Source: Aureimonas altamirensis (lineage in GTDB: Bacteria; Pseudomonadota; Alphaproteobacteria; Rhizobiales; Rhizobiaceae). From it: a stretch of DNA of 64,000 nt. Positions 33,961-42,634 of this stretch are shown one piece after another. The first letter of the stretch is position 1, and every line of letters begins with the position of its first letter. The stretch covers positions 1-64,000 of the forward strand of contig NZ_BBWQ01000021.1 of assembly GCF_001463885.1 (NCBI RefSeq), in the 5' to 3' direction. A model generated the notes under the pieces. That model was not told where the DNA came from and made no database searches. It worked only from the letters and a program-made list of their open reading frames with translations. A program made the translations under genes and the position numbers.

Positions 33961-36162
33961 CTACTGCAGATGCTCGATCCGGATCGGCAGATCGCGCAGG
34001 CGCCGGCCCGTGGCATGGAAGATCGCGTTCGATATGGCGGCGGCCATTCCCACCACGCCGACTTCGCCCACCCCCTTGACGCCTGCGCGGTTCACCAACT
34101 CGTCTTCTTCCGGAACCAGGATGGCCTGAACGTCGACGATGTCGGCGTTCACCGGCACGAGATAATCCGCAAGGTTGGCGTTGATGTAGCTCGCGTTTCG
34201 CGGGTCGATCTCGCTGTGCTCATGCAGGGCCGAGCCGATGCCCCAGATCATCCCGCCGACAAGCTGACCATGGGCCGTCCGGGGGTTGATGATGCGCCCG
34301 GCGGCAAAGGCGCCGACTGCCCGCGCAACGCGGATTTCGCTGGTCAGCGCATGGACGCGCACTTCGACAAACTGCGCGCCGAAGGCAAACTGGACGCGGT
34401 CGGCAAGATGCGCGCCGCCGCTCGGAAGTGCCCTGCCCCGATAGAGGCCGTGCATGCTTTCCGGCGGGTTTCCATGCGCCAGCGTCTCTGCGAACTCTTC
34501 GATCACGCCAATGCCGGACGCCTCCATGGCCGGCATGACGCCGGAGCGCGGGGCGTTCTCGACACCAAGTCGCCGGCGGATGGCGTCGCAGGCTGCCATG
34601 ATCGCGGGTGCGACGCTGGCGGTGGAAGCCGACCCGCCGGCCACCACCGCCGGGGGCAGGTCCGTATCGCCGAGCGAAACGGTCACATGAGCGACCGGAA
34701 CACCCAGTTCTTCCGCGGCAACCTGTGCCATCATCGTGTACATGCCCTGGCCGAGCTCGTGTCCCGCGCTCGACACGTGCACCCGGCCGTCCGCAGACAA
34801 CCGGACGCGGGCCGACGAGTTGCCGGCATGAGCCGGATAGAAAGCGCTGGCGCACCCCCATCCGACGCGCCAGTCGCCGTCGCGCATCGAACCCGGCTGC
34901 GATGTCCGGTCAGACCAGCCGAACCTTGCGGCCGCCTCGTCGAAGCATCGCATCAGCGAGCGGCTGGTATAGGGCAGGCCGGCGATCGGCTCGACGCGGG
35001 TATCGTTCAAGCGGCGCAGTTCCACCGGGTTCAGCCCAAGCTCGTGCGCCAGCTCGTCCAGCGCCGATTCCAGCGCGAAGGCGTAGGGCATCTCGCCGGG
35101 CGCGCGCATGAAGCCCGGCGTCGAGCGGTCTGCCGCCACGGCGTTGACGCGGCCGACGATGTTCGGGCAGGCATAAAGCCGGGCCGTCATCGATACCGCG
35201 CCCATCGCGACCTGATCGGCGCGCGACGTCAGTTCCCATCCTTCGTGTCGCATCGCCGTCAGGCGGCCGTCCCGCTCGGCCCCCAGCTGGATATGATGGC
35301 GGGTCTCGGCCCTGTAACCCGAGACGGTGAAACCCTGTGCGCGCGTTGCGACAAGCTTGACCGGGCGCCCGAGACGGCGGGCAGCAACGGCGACAAGGGC
35401 CGTGCGCTGCGTGAGAAACCCTTTGGCGCCGAAGGCTCCGCCGACATAGGTGCTGATGACGCGGATGCGTTCGGCGTCGATGCCGAGTTGCTCGGCGAGG
35501 CCGAACTTGACGTTGTTCACGTACTGGCTCGGCTCGTAGACCGTCAGCCTGTCACCCTCCCAGATGCACTGCGTGGCGAACAGCTCCATCGGATTCTGGT
35601 GCTGGGCCGGCGTCGAGTAACGCGCATCCACGGTAACGGCGGCCGAAGCATAGGCCGCTTCGAAATCGCCGACACCGAACGCCATCGGCTCCAGCGCCTG
35701 CACCACCGACCGCTCGGCATCGATGTCGGCTGCGGCCGGAACGGCATGCCCGGCATAGTCGATCACGATCCGTTGCGAGGCTTCGCGCGCCGCCTCATAG
35801 GTTTCGGCCAGAACGACCGCGACGGGCTGCCCCCAATAGGCGATTTCCGGTGAGCCGAGGGGACGAACCGAGTCGGAGGCATAGCCGCCGCCGAAGATCG
35901 CCGGCACCTGCCGGATCGAGTCCCCGACCGTCTCATGCGTCAGGATGTCGATGACGCCCGCAACCCCGCGCGCGGATGCAAGGTCGAAGGCCCTGATGGT
36001 CCCCCGTGCGACGCGGCTCGTATGGATATAGGCATGTACGGTCCGCGCCAACCGGACGTCGCTCGGATAGTCCGCACCACCCGTCACCTTGGCACGCGCT
36101 TCGTAACGCTGTACCGGCTGCCCCATATTGGCGCGCGGCCGGGGAAACGATGTCTCGGTCAT
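33961..36162 (-). CDS. paoC: Aldehyde oxidoreductase, molybdopterin subunit (PaoC-like)
   Basis: 733 residues of the xanthine oxidase family large subunit. Features: RYEARAKVTGGADYPSD at the N-terminus, cofactor-contact blocks YVGGAFGAKGF (about 245), MRAPGEMPYAFALESALDEL (about 355) and GHELGQGMYTM (about 470), and the C-terminal GVKGVGEVGVVG with the catalytic Glu (about 700). The subunit order and lengths match E. coli PaoABC, a periplasmic aldehyde oxidase that uses the MCD cofactor. Start overlaps the FAD subunit stop (4 bp). The dedicated maturation chaperone PaoD is not visible in the window. Confidence 0.9.
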   Translation of the reverse strand: MTETSFPRPRANMGQPVQRYEARAKVTGGADYPSDVRLARTVHAYIHTSRVARGTIRAFDLASARGVAGVIDILTHETVGDSIRQVPAIFGGGYASDSVRPLGSPEIAYWGQPVAVVLAETYEAAREASQRIVIDYAGHAVPAAADIDAERSVVQALEPMAFGVGDFEAAYASAAVTVDARYSTPAQHQNPMELFATQCIWEGDRLTVYEPSQYVNNVKFGLAEQLGIDAERIRVISTYVGGAFGAKGFLTQRTALVAVAARRLGRPVKLVATRAQGFTVSGYRAETRHHIQLGAERDGRLTAMRHEGWELTSRADQVAMGAVSMTARLYACPNIVGRVNAVAADRSTPGFMRAPGEMPYAFALESALDELAHELGLNPVELRRLNDTRVEPIAGLPYTSRSLMRCFDEAAARFGWSDRTSQPGSMRDGDWRVGWGCASAFYPAHAGNSSARVRLSADGRVHVSSAGHELGQGMYTMMAQVAAEELGVPVAHVTVSLGDTDLPPAVVAGGSASTASVAPAIMAACDAIRRRLGVENAPRSGVMPAMEASGIGVIEEFAETLAHGNPPESMHGLYRGRALPSGGAHLADRVQFAFGAQFVEVRVHALTSEIRVARAVGAFAAGRIINPRTAHGQLVGGMIWGIGSALHEHSEIDPRNASYINANLADYLVPVNADIVDVQAILVPEEDELVNRAGVKGVGEVGVVGMAAAISNAIFHATGRRLRDLPIRIEHLQ

Positions 36163-37178
36163 GGGCGGACCTCCATGGAAGCGGCTTCAAGCAATGCCCG
36201 TTGGAGCGCGGACCGGCCGAGCGTGATCTTGAAGGCGTTGTGGGACTGCGGAACGGCGTCGGCAAAGGCGGCGGTCGCAGCGGCCAGCGCGGTGCCCGGC
36301 GTAATCGTTCGGCCTTCCAGCGCTGCCTCTGCCTCGCGCGCACGCCAGGGGACGCTGGCAAGCCCACCGAGCGCGATGCGGGCCTCGCGGACGACCTCGC
36401 CGTCGAGATCCAGCGCAACGGCGACGGACGCGACCGCAAACTCGTAGGACTGCCGGTCGCGGATCTTCAGATACAGAGACCGTCGCGTCCAGGCGGCAGC
36501 CGGCACGATGAACTCTGCGATGATGTCGCCCGGCGCAAGGTTCGTTTCCCGATGCGGGGTGGTAGCGGGCAGTCGATGCAGCTCCGCAAACGGGATCACG
36601 CGGCTGCCCGAGGGACCGATGATTGTAACGGAGGCATCCAGCGCCAGCAGGGCCTGCGCAAAGTCGCCGGGATAGGTCGCGATGCAGTGCCGGCTCGTGC
36701 CGAGCAGCGCATGCATCCGGTTCGCCCCGCCCACTGCCGCGCACCCGCTGCCGGGCGCGCGCTTGTTGCAGGCGCTCCAGGACGGATCGCGGAAATAGGC
36801 GCAACGCGTCCGCTGCAGGACATTACCGCCGAGGCTGGCCATGTTGCGCAGTTGCGCGCTGGCGGCAAGCGCGAGGCTCTGCGCGATCACCGGATAATTC
36901 TCGGCCACGGCCGGGTCGGCGGCCGCGCGTGCCATCTTCGCGAATGCGCCGAGGCGCAGTGCGGAACCGTCCTGCCGGATGGCGCCGAACTCGTCGGCCA
37001 GGGCGCCAAGGTCGATGACCGTCTCGGGCCGCAGGACATCGAGCTTCATGAGGTCGATAAGCGTCGTGCCGCCGACAAGGAAGGCGGCGGAGGGGGAAGG
37101 TTCGGCAGCCACGGAGCGTCTCGCCTCCAGCAGCGCTTCGGCCATGGACGACGGACGGGAATAGGCAAAGGGCCGCAT
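36159..37178 (-). CDS. paoB: Aldehyde oxidoreductase, FAD/[4Fe-4S] subunit (PaoB-like)
   Basis: 339 residues from the ATG at 37178. FAD-binding PCMH block FLVGGTTLIDLMKLDVLRPE (about 35) and NMASLGGNVLQRTRC (about 112). It then has the extra cysteine insertion CAYFRDPSWSACNKRAPGSGC, which in PaoB binds an additional [4Fe-4S] cluster not found in ordinary xanthine dehydrogenases. This is the best marker that the operon is PaoABC-type. It passes electrons between the molybdenum subunit and the 2Fe-2S subunit or acceptor. Confidence 0.92.
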   Translation of the reverse strand: MRPFAYSRPSSMAEALLEARRSVAAEPSPSAAFLVGGTTLIDLMKLDVLRPETVIDLGALADEFGAIRQDGSALRLGAFAKMARAAADPAVAENYPVIAQSLALAASAQLRNMASLGGNVLQRTRCAYFRDPSWSACNKRAPGSGCAAVGGANRMHALLGTSRHCIATYPGDFAQALLALDASVTIIGPSGSRVIPFAELHRLPATTPHRETNLAPGDIIAEFIVPAAAWTRRSLYLKIRDRQSYEFAVASVAVALDLDGEVVREARIALGGLASVPWRAREAEAALEGRTITPGTALAAATAAFADAVPQSHNAFKITLGRSALQRALLEAASMEVRP

Positions 37179-37180
37179 CG

Positions 37181-37798
37181 TCAGCCCCCCATCGCATCGC
37201 GCGCCTGCGCGACGGCGGCGACGATGTTGGGATAGGCGGCGCAGCGGCAGATATTGCCACTCATATATTCGCGGATTTCGGCGGCCGAACCGGCATGGCC
37301 TTCCTTGACGCAACCGATCGCCGACAGAATCTGGCCGGGTGTGCAATAACCGCACTGGAAGGCGTCGTTGTCGACGAAGGCCTGCTGCATGGGATGCAGT
37401 TCGCCGTTTGGCCCGGCCAGTCCCTCGATCGTTGTAATCTCGCGGGCTCCCGCGGATACTGCGAGCGTCAGGCAGGCAAGCTCGCGTCGCCCGTCGATCA
37501 GCACCGTGCAGGCTCCGCATTGCCCATGGTCGCAGCCCTTCTTGGCTCCGGTCAGCGCGATATGCTCGCGCAGCGTATCGAGGAGGCTGGTGCGCACGTC
37601 GATGGAGACGCGATGGGTCTGTCCATTGACCTGCAACTCGACCGGGATGGGCGCGTGGACATCGGCGGGGACGGCGTCCGTTGCCTGCGCGGCCGCCGCG
37701 CGCGGCAGAAGGGGCGCCGCGCCCGTCAGGGCCGACCCGAGCAGGAACCCGCGCCGGCTCGTTGCGGACCCCACTGCATCACCGGATTTGTCACTCAT
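37181..37798 (-). CDS. paoA: Aldehyde oxidoreductase, 2Fe-2S subunit with Tat signal (PaoA-like)
   Basis: 205 residues from the ATG at 37798. A twin-arginine signal SRRGFLLGSALTGAAPLL (about 14-31) exports the folded complex. Plant-type ferredoxin cluster: CDHGQCGACTVLIDGRRELAC (about 85-105); second 2Fe-2S: CGYCTPGQ (about 138) and CRC (about 180). First gene of paoABC, 111 bp downstream of a 20-bp AraC-type box. Confidence 0.92.
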   Translation of the reverse strand: MSDKSGDAVGSATSRRGFLLGSALTGAAPLLPRAAAAQATDAVPADVHAPIPVELQVNGQTHRVSIDVRTSLLDTLREHIALTGAKKGCDHGQCGACTVLIDGRRELACLTLAVSAGAREITTIEGLAGPNGELHPMQQAFVDNDAFQCGYCTPGQILSAIGCVKEGHAGSAAEIREYMSGNICRCAAYPNIVAAVAQARDAMGG

Positions 37799-38157
37799 GA
37801 TGGATCTGGTCCCCGTTGCGTTGGACGCGCGACCAAGAGCTGGCTCGGGCGGCTCGATCACCGCGGCGTACGGCACCGTCTCAACGAAGCATGCGCCGCT
37901 CCAACGGCACTATGCAGATCCAATCAGAATCCGGCCCCATTCTCTCGCCGTAGCGCCAGAGCGGTGCCAGCCGACCGTCCGGCGTCCCGTCGAGCGGTCC
38001 AGACCAGGGTTCCTGCTTCGTCCAGGACGATCTGTTGATCACCGGGCAGCACCCCGCTTCGTCGGCTGCCACTGCGCACAGGCTCATCGAGATGCTGAAG
38101 GGCGCGGCAAAGGCGGCATCGCCGTCTTCGTGCATGACTTCTGGCGCGGCCCTTTTG
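37799..38157. other. pao upstream region
   Basis: 359 bp between gfo and paoA; apart from the 20-bp box at 37910 nothing supportable was seen. Confidence 0.4.
37910..37929 (-). promoter_or_regulatory. Putative AraC/YqhC-like box (pao copy)
   Basis: Read with paoA: TTCTGATTGGATCTGCATAG, near edge 111 bp from the start codon. Best match to the araC copy (16 of 20). Confidence 0.65.
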
Positions 38158-39261
38158 TCAGTCGGCGACGACCTGGCGTTGGCCGGTCTGCGCCGCACGC
38201 TCGACGGTGGCAACCAGACGGCTGTTGTGGAGCGCATGGGCAAATCCGGGGGTGTCGTATGTCCCCGCCGTCAGGTCGCGTCCGAGCGAGGCATAGACTT
38301 CGCCCACATTGATCGCCGCGCCGGCCCAGAAGGCCGCTGCCGTCGGGCCGACACCTGTCGCAAGCGGAGCATCCGGAGCATCGAAGGGTACGCTGGCCGT
38401 CAACGACAGATCTCCGACCTGAACGCCGGCAAGGTGATTGCCGGTGAGCCTGAGCCATCCCTCCGAACCACGGATCTCGAACGAGAATGCGGCGTCCTGC
38501 GGCGGGATGCCCGCCAGAACCTGGACGGATACGGGAGCGCCGCTTTGGGTCTTGGCAATCAGGTCGATATGGTCGGGCGTATCCCGCACCGAAATCCTGC
38601 CGGTATCGACGATCTCGATCTCGGGCCATAGCAGTTCGGTGCGCGCGTCGACTTCCATGACAGGACCAAGGATCGCCTCGATCACATCCAGCACGTGGCC
38701 GACGGTGATGGTCAGGAAGGTCGCTCCGAAGGCGGACTTGTTGAAGTAGTCGTAGACCTCCGGAGTTTGGGGCCCGTAACCGAAGGTCGTGGCGCCGACC
38801 CGCGCCGACATAAGGCGGCCGAGCTTGCCGGACGCCACCAGCTCCGCAGCGCGCCGAACCGAGGGATTATGCCGTCCCTGCAGGCCAATGGCCGTATGCG
38901 CACCCCTTGCGGCAGTGGCCATCTCTTCGGTTTCGGCAAGCGTCGCGCCAAGAGGCGCCTCGCTGTAGACGGCCTTCCCCTGCCTCAACGCGGCCATCAC
39001 CAGGTCCCGGTGAGCGGGTACCTTGACGGCCACCGTAACGACGTCGATGTCCCTGTCCTCGATCATTGCATAGGGGTCCGCAAACCAGCGCCCCGCGCCG
39101 AAGGCGTCGGCAGCGGCGCGCGCGCTTTCCTCGCGCCGCGTCGCGACTGCCGCCAGTACCAGGGACGGCTGCGCCTGCAACGCCGGGACATGCGAAGCGC
39201 CCGCCCAACTGGCCTGCGTATCGGCACCGATGATACCGACGCGAAATTTCTGTATCGACAT
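38158..39261 (-). CDS. Gfo/Idh/MocA-family NAD(P)-dependent oxidoreductase
   Basis: 367 residues from the ATG at 39261. N-terminal Rossmann domain: VGIIGADTQASWAGASHVPAL, then VAVKVPAHRDLVMAALRQGK, with KAVYSEAPLGATLAETEEM in the place of the usual EKP motif (Lys replaced by Ala-Pro: SEAP). The C-terminal alpha/beta domain has TITVGHVLDVIEAILG with the family His. The missing EKP lysine is not rare in the family but makes the reaction uncertain. A 20-bp AraC-type box lies 78 bp upstream. Confidence 0.88.
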   Translation of the reverse strand: MSIQKFRVGIIGADTQASWAGASHVPALQAQPSLVLAAVATRREESARAAADAFGAGRWFADPYAMIEDRDIDVVTVAVKVPAHRDLVMAALRQGKAVYSEAPLGATLAETEEMATAARGAHTAIGLQGRHNPSVRRAAELVASGKLGRLMSARVGATTFGYGPQTPEVYDYFNKSAFGATFLTITVGHVLDVIEAILGPVMEVDARTELLWPEIEIVDTGRISVRDTPDHIDLIAKTQSGAPVSVQVLAGIPPQDAAFSFEIRGSEGWLRLTGNHLAGVQVGDLSLTASVPFDAPDAPLATGVGPTAAAFWAGAAINVGEVYASLGRDLTAGTYDTPGFAHALHNSRLVATVERAAQTGQRQVVAD

Positions 39262-39339
39262 ATGACAATGCTCCGACCTGTTCAGGGACCGGGATACCGG
39301 GTCCACGATCGGAGCATACGGACGGCCTGGGCGACGCTG

Positions 39340-39359
39340 CTGCGCAGATCGTATCAGGA
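39340..39359 (-). promoter_or_regulatory. Putative AraC/YqhC-like box (gfo copy)
   Basis: Read with gfo: TCCTGATACGATCTGCGCAG, near edge 78 bp from the start codon. The most diverged of the four copies. Confidence 0.55.
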
Positions 39360-39448
39360 ATTTGTCCGTCAGTGCTTAGCTCGATAGAGCCTGGACCGGG
39401 CTGAACGCAGTTGGCTAGGTCACGATTGTCAATTCGGCCGTGGGCTCG

Positions 39449-40351
39449 TCAGTCGAGCCCCTCGATCCGCCGCATATGTTGCGTCAGGAAGTCGGCGAAG
39501 GCGCGAACGGCCGGGCGCATGAACTTTGTGGAGGGGTAGGCGAGAAACAACTCGCTCGGCCGCACCTCCCATTCCGGAAGAATGCGAACCAGCCGCCCTG
39601 CCTCCAGGTCGTCGGCAACCAGCAGATGCTGGACCGGCCCGGCGGCATGGCCGTCGAGCAGCGTCCTGCCGACGACATGGGCGTCGTTGGTCTGCAGGAT
39701 GGGTCGCACGTCCACCTCCTGGGGCGCGCCGTCCGCAACGAGGGCCAGACGATTGCGCGACGTCATGGAGCGTGACGTCGTGACCACCGGGATGCGACCG
39801 AGGTCATCGAGCGTCTCGACCGGGCCGTGCTTCTGCAGGAAGGCCGGGCTTGCCACGAGGATGCGCCGCGCAAGCCCCAGCCGGCGGATGATCATGTCCT
39901 GGCCGCTCGGGCGCCCGTTCATCAACGCTATGTCGATATTCTCGAAGACAAGATCGACAGTCCGGTTTTCCAGCATGAGTTCGAAGGTGACGCCGGGATG
40001 GTCCTGCTGAAACATCATCAGCAATGGATGGATGTGTCGGCCCCCGATGCACGAGGGCGCATGAAGCCGCACCGTTCCTTCGATGGCTCCCGCCATGGCG
40101 TATAGGCCCTCGACCGCCGCATCGATCGAGGCGAGCGCCGACCGGCTCGCGTCGTAGAGCGCCTGCCCTTCGGGCGTCGCACGCACGGTGCGCGCGGACC
40201 GTTCCAGAAGGCGGGCGCGGACGTGTCTTTCGAGGTTTGCGATGTGCTTGGAGATCGCCGGTTGCGACAAGGATAGGTCGCGGGCAGCCGCGGTCAGCGA
40301 CCCGCGCTCGACGGTCCGTGTGAAGGCTCGCAAAGCCGCCGCCAGATCCAT
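39449..40351 (-). CDS. LysR-type transcriptional regulator
   Basis: 300 residues from the ATG at 40351 with GGGAG just upstream; a GTG at 40399 would add 16 residues. N-terminal HTH: AFTRTVERGSLTAAARDLSL, SQPAISKHIANLERHVRARLLERSAR. The substrate domain begins GTVRLHAPSCIGGRHI. It is divergent from the L,D-transpeptidase gene, with a palindrome between, but what it controls is uncertain. Confidence 0.93.
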   Translation of the reverse strand: MDLAAALRAFTRTVERGSLTAAARDLSLSQPAISKHIANLERHVRARLLERSARTVRATPEGQALYDASRSALASIDAAVEGLYAMAGAIEGTVRLHAPSCIGGRHIHPLLMMFQQDHPGVTFELMLENRTVDLVFENIDIALMNGRPSGQDMIIRRLGLARRILVASPAFLQKHGPVETLDDLGRIPVVTTSRSMTSRNRLALVADGAPQEVDVRPILQTNDAHVVGRTLLDGHAAGPVQHLLVADDLEAGRLVRILPEWEVRPSELFLAYPSTKFMRPAVRAFADFLTQHMRRIEGLD

Positions 40352-40428
40352 GCCATCTCCCGAACTGAACTCCGCCTCAGGGGGTCTGACATCTGACACC
40401 GCAGGGTCGGTCCATTATTCCTATCAGC

Positions 40429-40448
40429 TATGGTTACGATAAACCATA
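40429..40448. promoter_or_regulatory. LysR-box-like palindrome TATGGTT-N6-AACCATA
   Basis: 7-bp perfect arms in the lysR/L,D-transpeptidase intergenic region, at the distance expected for autoregulation of a LysR gene. Confidence 0.5.
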
Positions 40449-40515
40449 ACCATCTGTTGGGCATGCCGCTCCTGTTTTAGGTTCATCCGGAACAAGCCCC
40501 TCCCAAGAACAGAGA

Positions 40516-41325
40516 ATGCGGGATGGAGCGATCCCGGAGACTTCAGACCCAAAATCCCTCATGCCGATGCGAGAGTGCCGATTGAAAGCCCTGCCTCTGT
40601 CCCGCCGCGCCTTCGTCCTTGGAGCCGTGGCAACAAATCTTCTGTCCGTGGGATGCGTTGCCCCACGCGGCACCCAGTCCGCGGCGACCGGCCTTGGGCT
40701 GGAACCGCTGACGACCTCCGCGCCTTTGGAGCCAGCCGGTTACGATGCGGTCCGCACGCCTGAACTTGATGCCCGCTATGCCGCGGTCTTCGACGGCGGC
40801 CACGAAATCCCGGCGGTGCCGTATTGGAAGATCGATCCGAAGCTTTATCGACAGCAGGTTGCCGATCCGACAGGAGAAGCGCCGGGCACGGTCGTCGTCG
40901 ATACCCCGAACCGCTTCCTCTATCTGGTGGAGGAAGGGGGTACGGCCATGCGCTACGGCGTCGGCATCGGACGTATCGGCTTTACCTGGGAGGGGCGTGG
41001 CGTTGTGCACTGGCGGCAGCATTGGCCGCGCTGGAAGCCGCCTGCCGATATGATCGCCCGCAAGCCGGAACTGGAAATCTACTCGGTGGCCAACGGCGGC
41101 ATGGATCCCGGGCTGGACAATCCGCTGGGAGCGCGCGCGCTCTACATCCACCGGAACGGCGAAGACACCCTTTACCGCCTCCATGGTTCGCCCGAGTGGT
41201 GGACCATGGGAACGGCGGCATCCTCGGGCTGCGTCCGGCTGACGAACCAGGATGTGATCGATCTTTATGAGCGGGTTCCCTACCATGCGCCCATCATCGT
41301 TCATCAGTCGCCCCTTACAACGTAA
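40516..41325 (+). CDS. L,D-transpeptidase (YkuD), lipoprotein-like
   Basis: 269 residues (alternative ATGs at 40561 and 40567). The N-terminus has a Tat-like SRRAF followed by a hydrophobic stretch and a lipobox-like LLSVGC (about residue 46). The YkuD domain covers about 100-265 with catalytic motif HGSPEWWTMGTAASSGCVRL (His and Cys). It makes 3-3 cross-links or attaches proteins to peptidoglycan in the periplasm. A paralogue is at 62798; both share NPLGARALYIH and DTLYRLHG. Confidence 0.92.
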   Translation: MRDGAIPETSDPKSLMPMRECRLKALPLSRRAFVLGAVATNLLSVGCVAPRGTQSAATGLGLEPLTTSAPLEPAGYDAVRTPELDARYAAVFDGGHEIPAVPYWKIDPKLYRQQVADPTGEAPGTVVVDTPNRFLYLVEEGGTAMRYGVGIGRIGFTWEGRGVVHWRQHWPRWKPPADMIARKPELEIYSVANGGMDPGLDNPLGARALYIHRNGEDTLYRLHGSPEWWTMGTAASSGCVRLTNQDVIDLYERVPYHAPIIVHQSPLTT

Positions 41326-41418
41326 GGCGGCCAAGCCTTCTCAAAGCTGCATCGGCAACGTCCGGTCTAAGATCGGTCTGTTGCTGGATAAACATGGCTT
41401 TGATGGCGATATCGAAGG

Positions 41419-42501
41419 CTAGCGCGTATCGCGCCAGCCGCGTCCAAGCACGAAGCGCGCCATGACGGGCACCAGCACGAGCATCAGCATGAAGCGGCCG
41501 AGTTGGTGGACCGCCACATAGGCGGGGTCGAGATCCAACATGAAGGCCAGCATGACCATCGCCTCGATGCCGCCGGGCGCGAAGGCGATGATCGTCTGTC
41601 CGAGCGGAATGGACAGGAGATGCGAGGCCAGGAGGGCCGTCGCCGCCGCCACGGCCAGCGCAACGACGAAGGCGCCCAGCGACGCTTTCAGGTTACGGGC
41701 AACCTCGCGCGGGTGAATGCCCTGGAAACGCAGAGCGATATAGGTGCCGAGAATGATGAAGCCGGCTTCCATCATCCAGCGGGGTGGGCGTCCGTGCACG
41801 ATATCCGCGCCGTGCAGCGCCGCACTGGCTAGAAAGGCGCCCACCAGCGCGCCGGCCGGCAGCTTGAGCCTGACGCCGATAAAGGCGCCGGCCATGCCAG
41901 CCAGGAACATGAGGGTCAGCTCGCCCGTCGGGGGTCCCTGCACCGGCGGCACCGCCGCATGGCCATGCCCGATCAGCACGACGATGCTGGGAAGAATGGC
42001 GATCAGCAGGAAGACGCGCAGGCTTTGCGACTGCGCTACCCGGGCGACATCGCCACGCGCATCCTGCATGATCGCCAGAACATAGGACAATGCGCCGGGT
42101 ATGGCCGAAAAATACGCCGCTTTGCGCTCCCATTTCATGGCATGGACAAGGTAGGCATAGACGGCCAGCGTCACGGCCACGGTGCCTAGCGCCATCAAGG
42201 CCAGGCTCAAGGGCCAGGTATGCGCCTTGGCAAGCGCGTCGGGCGTGACGCCGGCGCCCATGGACACGCCGAGAAAGGTAAACAGCAGAGTGACGGCGGG
42301 CGTCGGGATGCGGGCTGCGAACCCTCCGAAGAGGATCAGCAGGCCGGCGCCGACCATTGCGCCGGACAGCGATGCCGCCGGCACGCCGATCAGATGCGCG
42401 ACGCCGGCTCCGGACAGGGCCGCCAGGGCGATCAGCATGGCCGCCTGCCAGCCGTCGCGCGGCAGTGCCGCCTTTTCCAATCTGCTCTCCTTGATGGACA
42501 A
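41419..42501 (-). CDS. AbrB/AmoA-family membrane protein
   Basis: About 360 residues in two similar halves, each with several hydrophobic helices and a Gly/Ala-rich motif: first LIGVPAASLSGAMVGAGLLI, second RLKLPAGALVGAFLASAALHG. The final part IAFAPGGIEAMVMLAF is the family signature. These were once misnamed AbrB regulators; they are membrane proteins of unknown or transport function. Start uncertain: TTG at 42501 or ATG at 42438. Divergent from a LysR regulator. Confidence 0.85.
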   Translation of the reverse strand: MSIKESRLEKAALPRDGWQAAMLIALAALSGAGVAHLIGVPAASLSGAMVGAGLLILFGGFAARIPTPAVTLLFTFLGVSMGAGVTPDALAKAHTWPLSLALMALGTVAVTLAVYAYLVHAMKWERKAAYFSAIPGALSYVLAIMQDARGDVARVAQSQSLRVFLLIAILPSIVVLIGHGHAAVPPVQGPPTGELTLMFLAGMAGAFIGVRLKLPAGALVGAFLASAALHGADIVHGRPPRWMMEAGFIILGTYIALRFQGIHPREVARNLKASLGAFVVALAVAAATALLASHLLSIPLGQTIIAFAPGGIEAMVMLAFMLDLDPAYVAVHQLGRFMLMLVLVPVMARFVLGRGWRDTR

Positions 42502-42556
42502 AACCTGTCTCGATTCTCGTCTGCCTCCGCCCCACGAGGCGGGATTGTTGCCTGCT

Positions 42557-42577
42557 GAACAGGCTATATAACTGTTC
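42557..42577. promoter_or_regulatory. LysR-type operator GAACAG-N9-CTGTTC
   Basis: Perfect 6-bp arms around an AT-rich centre (GCTATATAA) in the 133-bp space between the AbrB-like and LysR genes. Confidence 0.55.
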
Positions 42578-42634
42578 CAGTTCCACGGGACTTCTCGTCT
42601 GGAGAAGGCCCCATCGCAAGGAAACAGGCGACTT

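Noticed and set aside
37881-38243. 120-codon minus-strand frame between paoA and gfo
   Set aside because: Overlaps the gfo 3' end in another frame; no domain or good start.
40412-40431. Possible fifth AraC-type box upstream of the LysR gene at 39449
   Set aside because: Only the CTGATAGGA half matches; the GCATAG half is absent (about 11 of 20).
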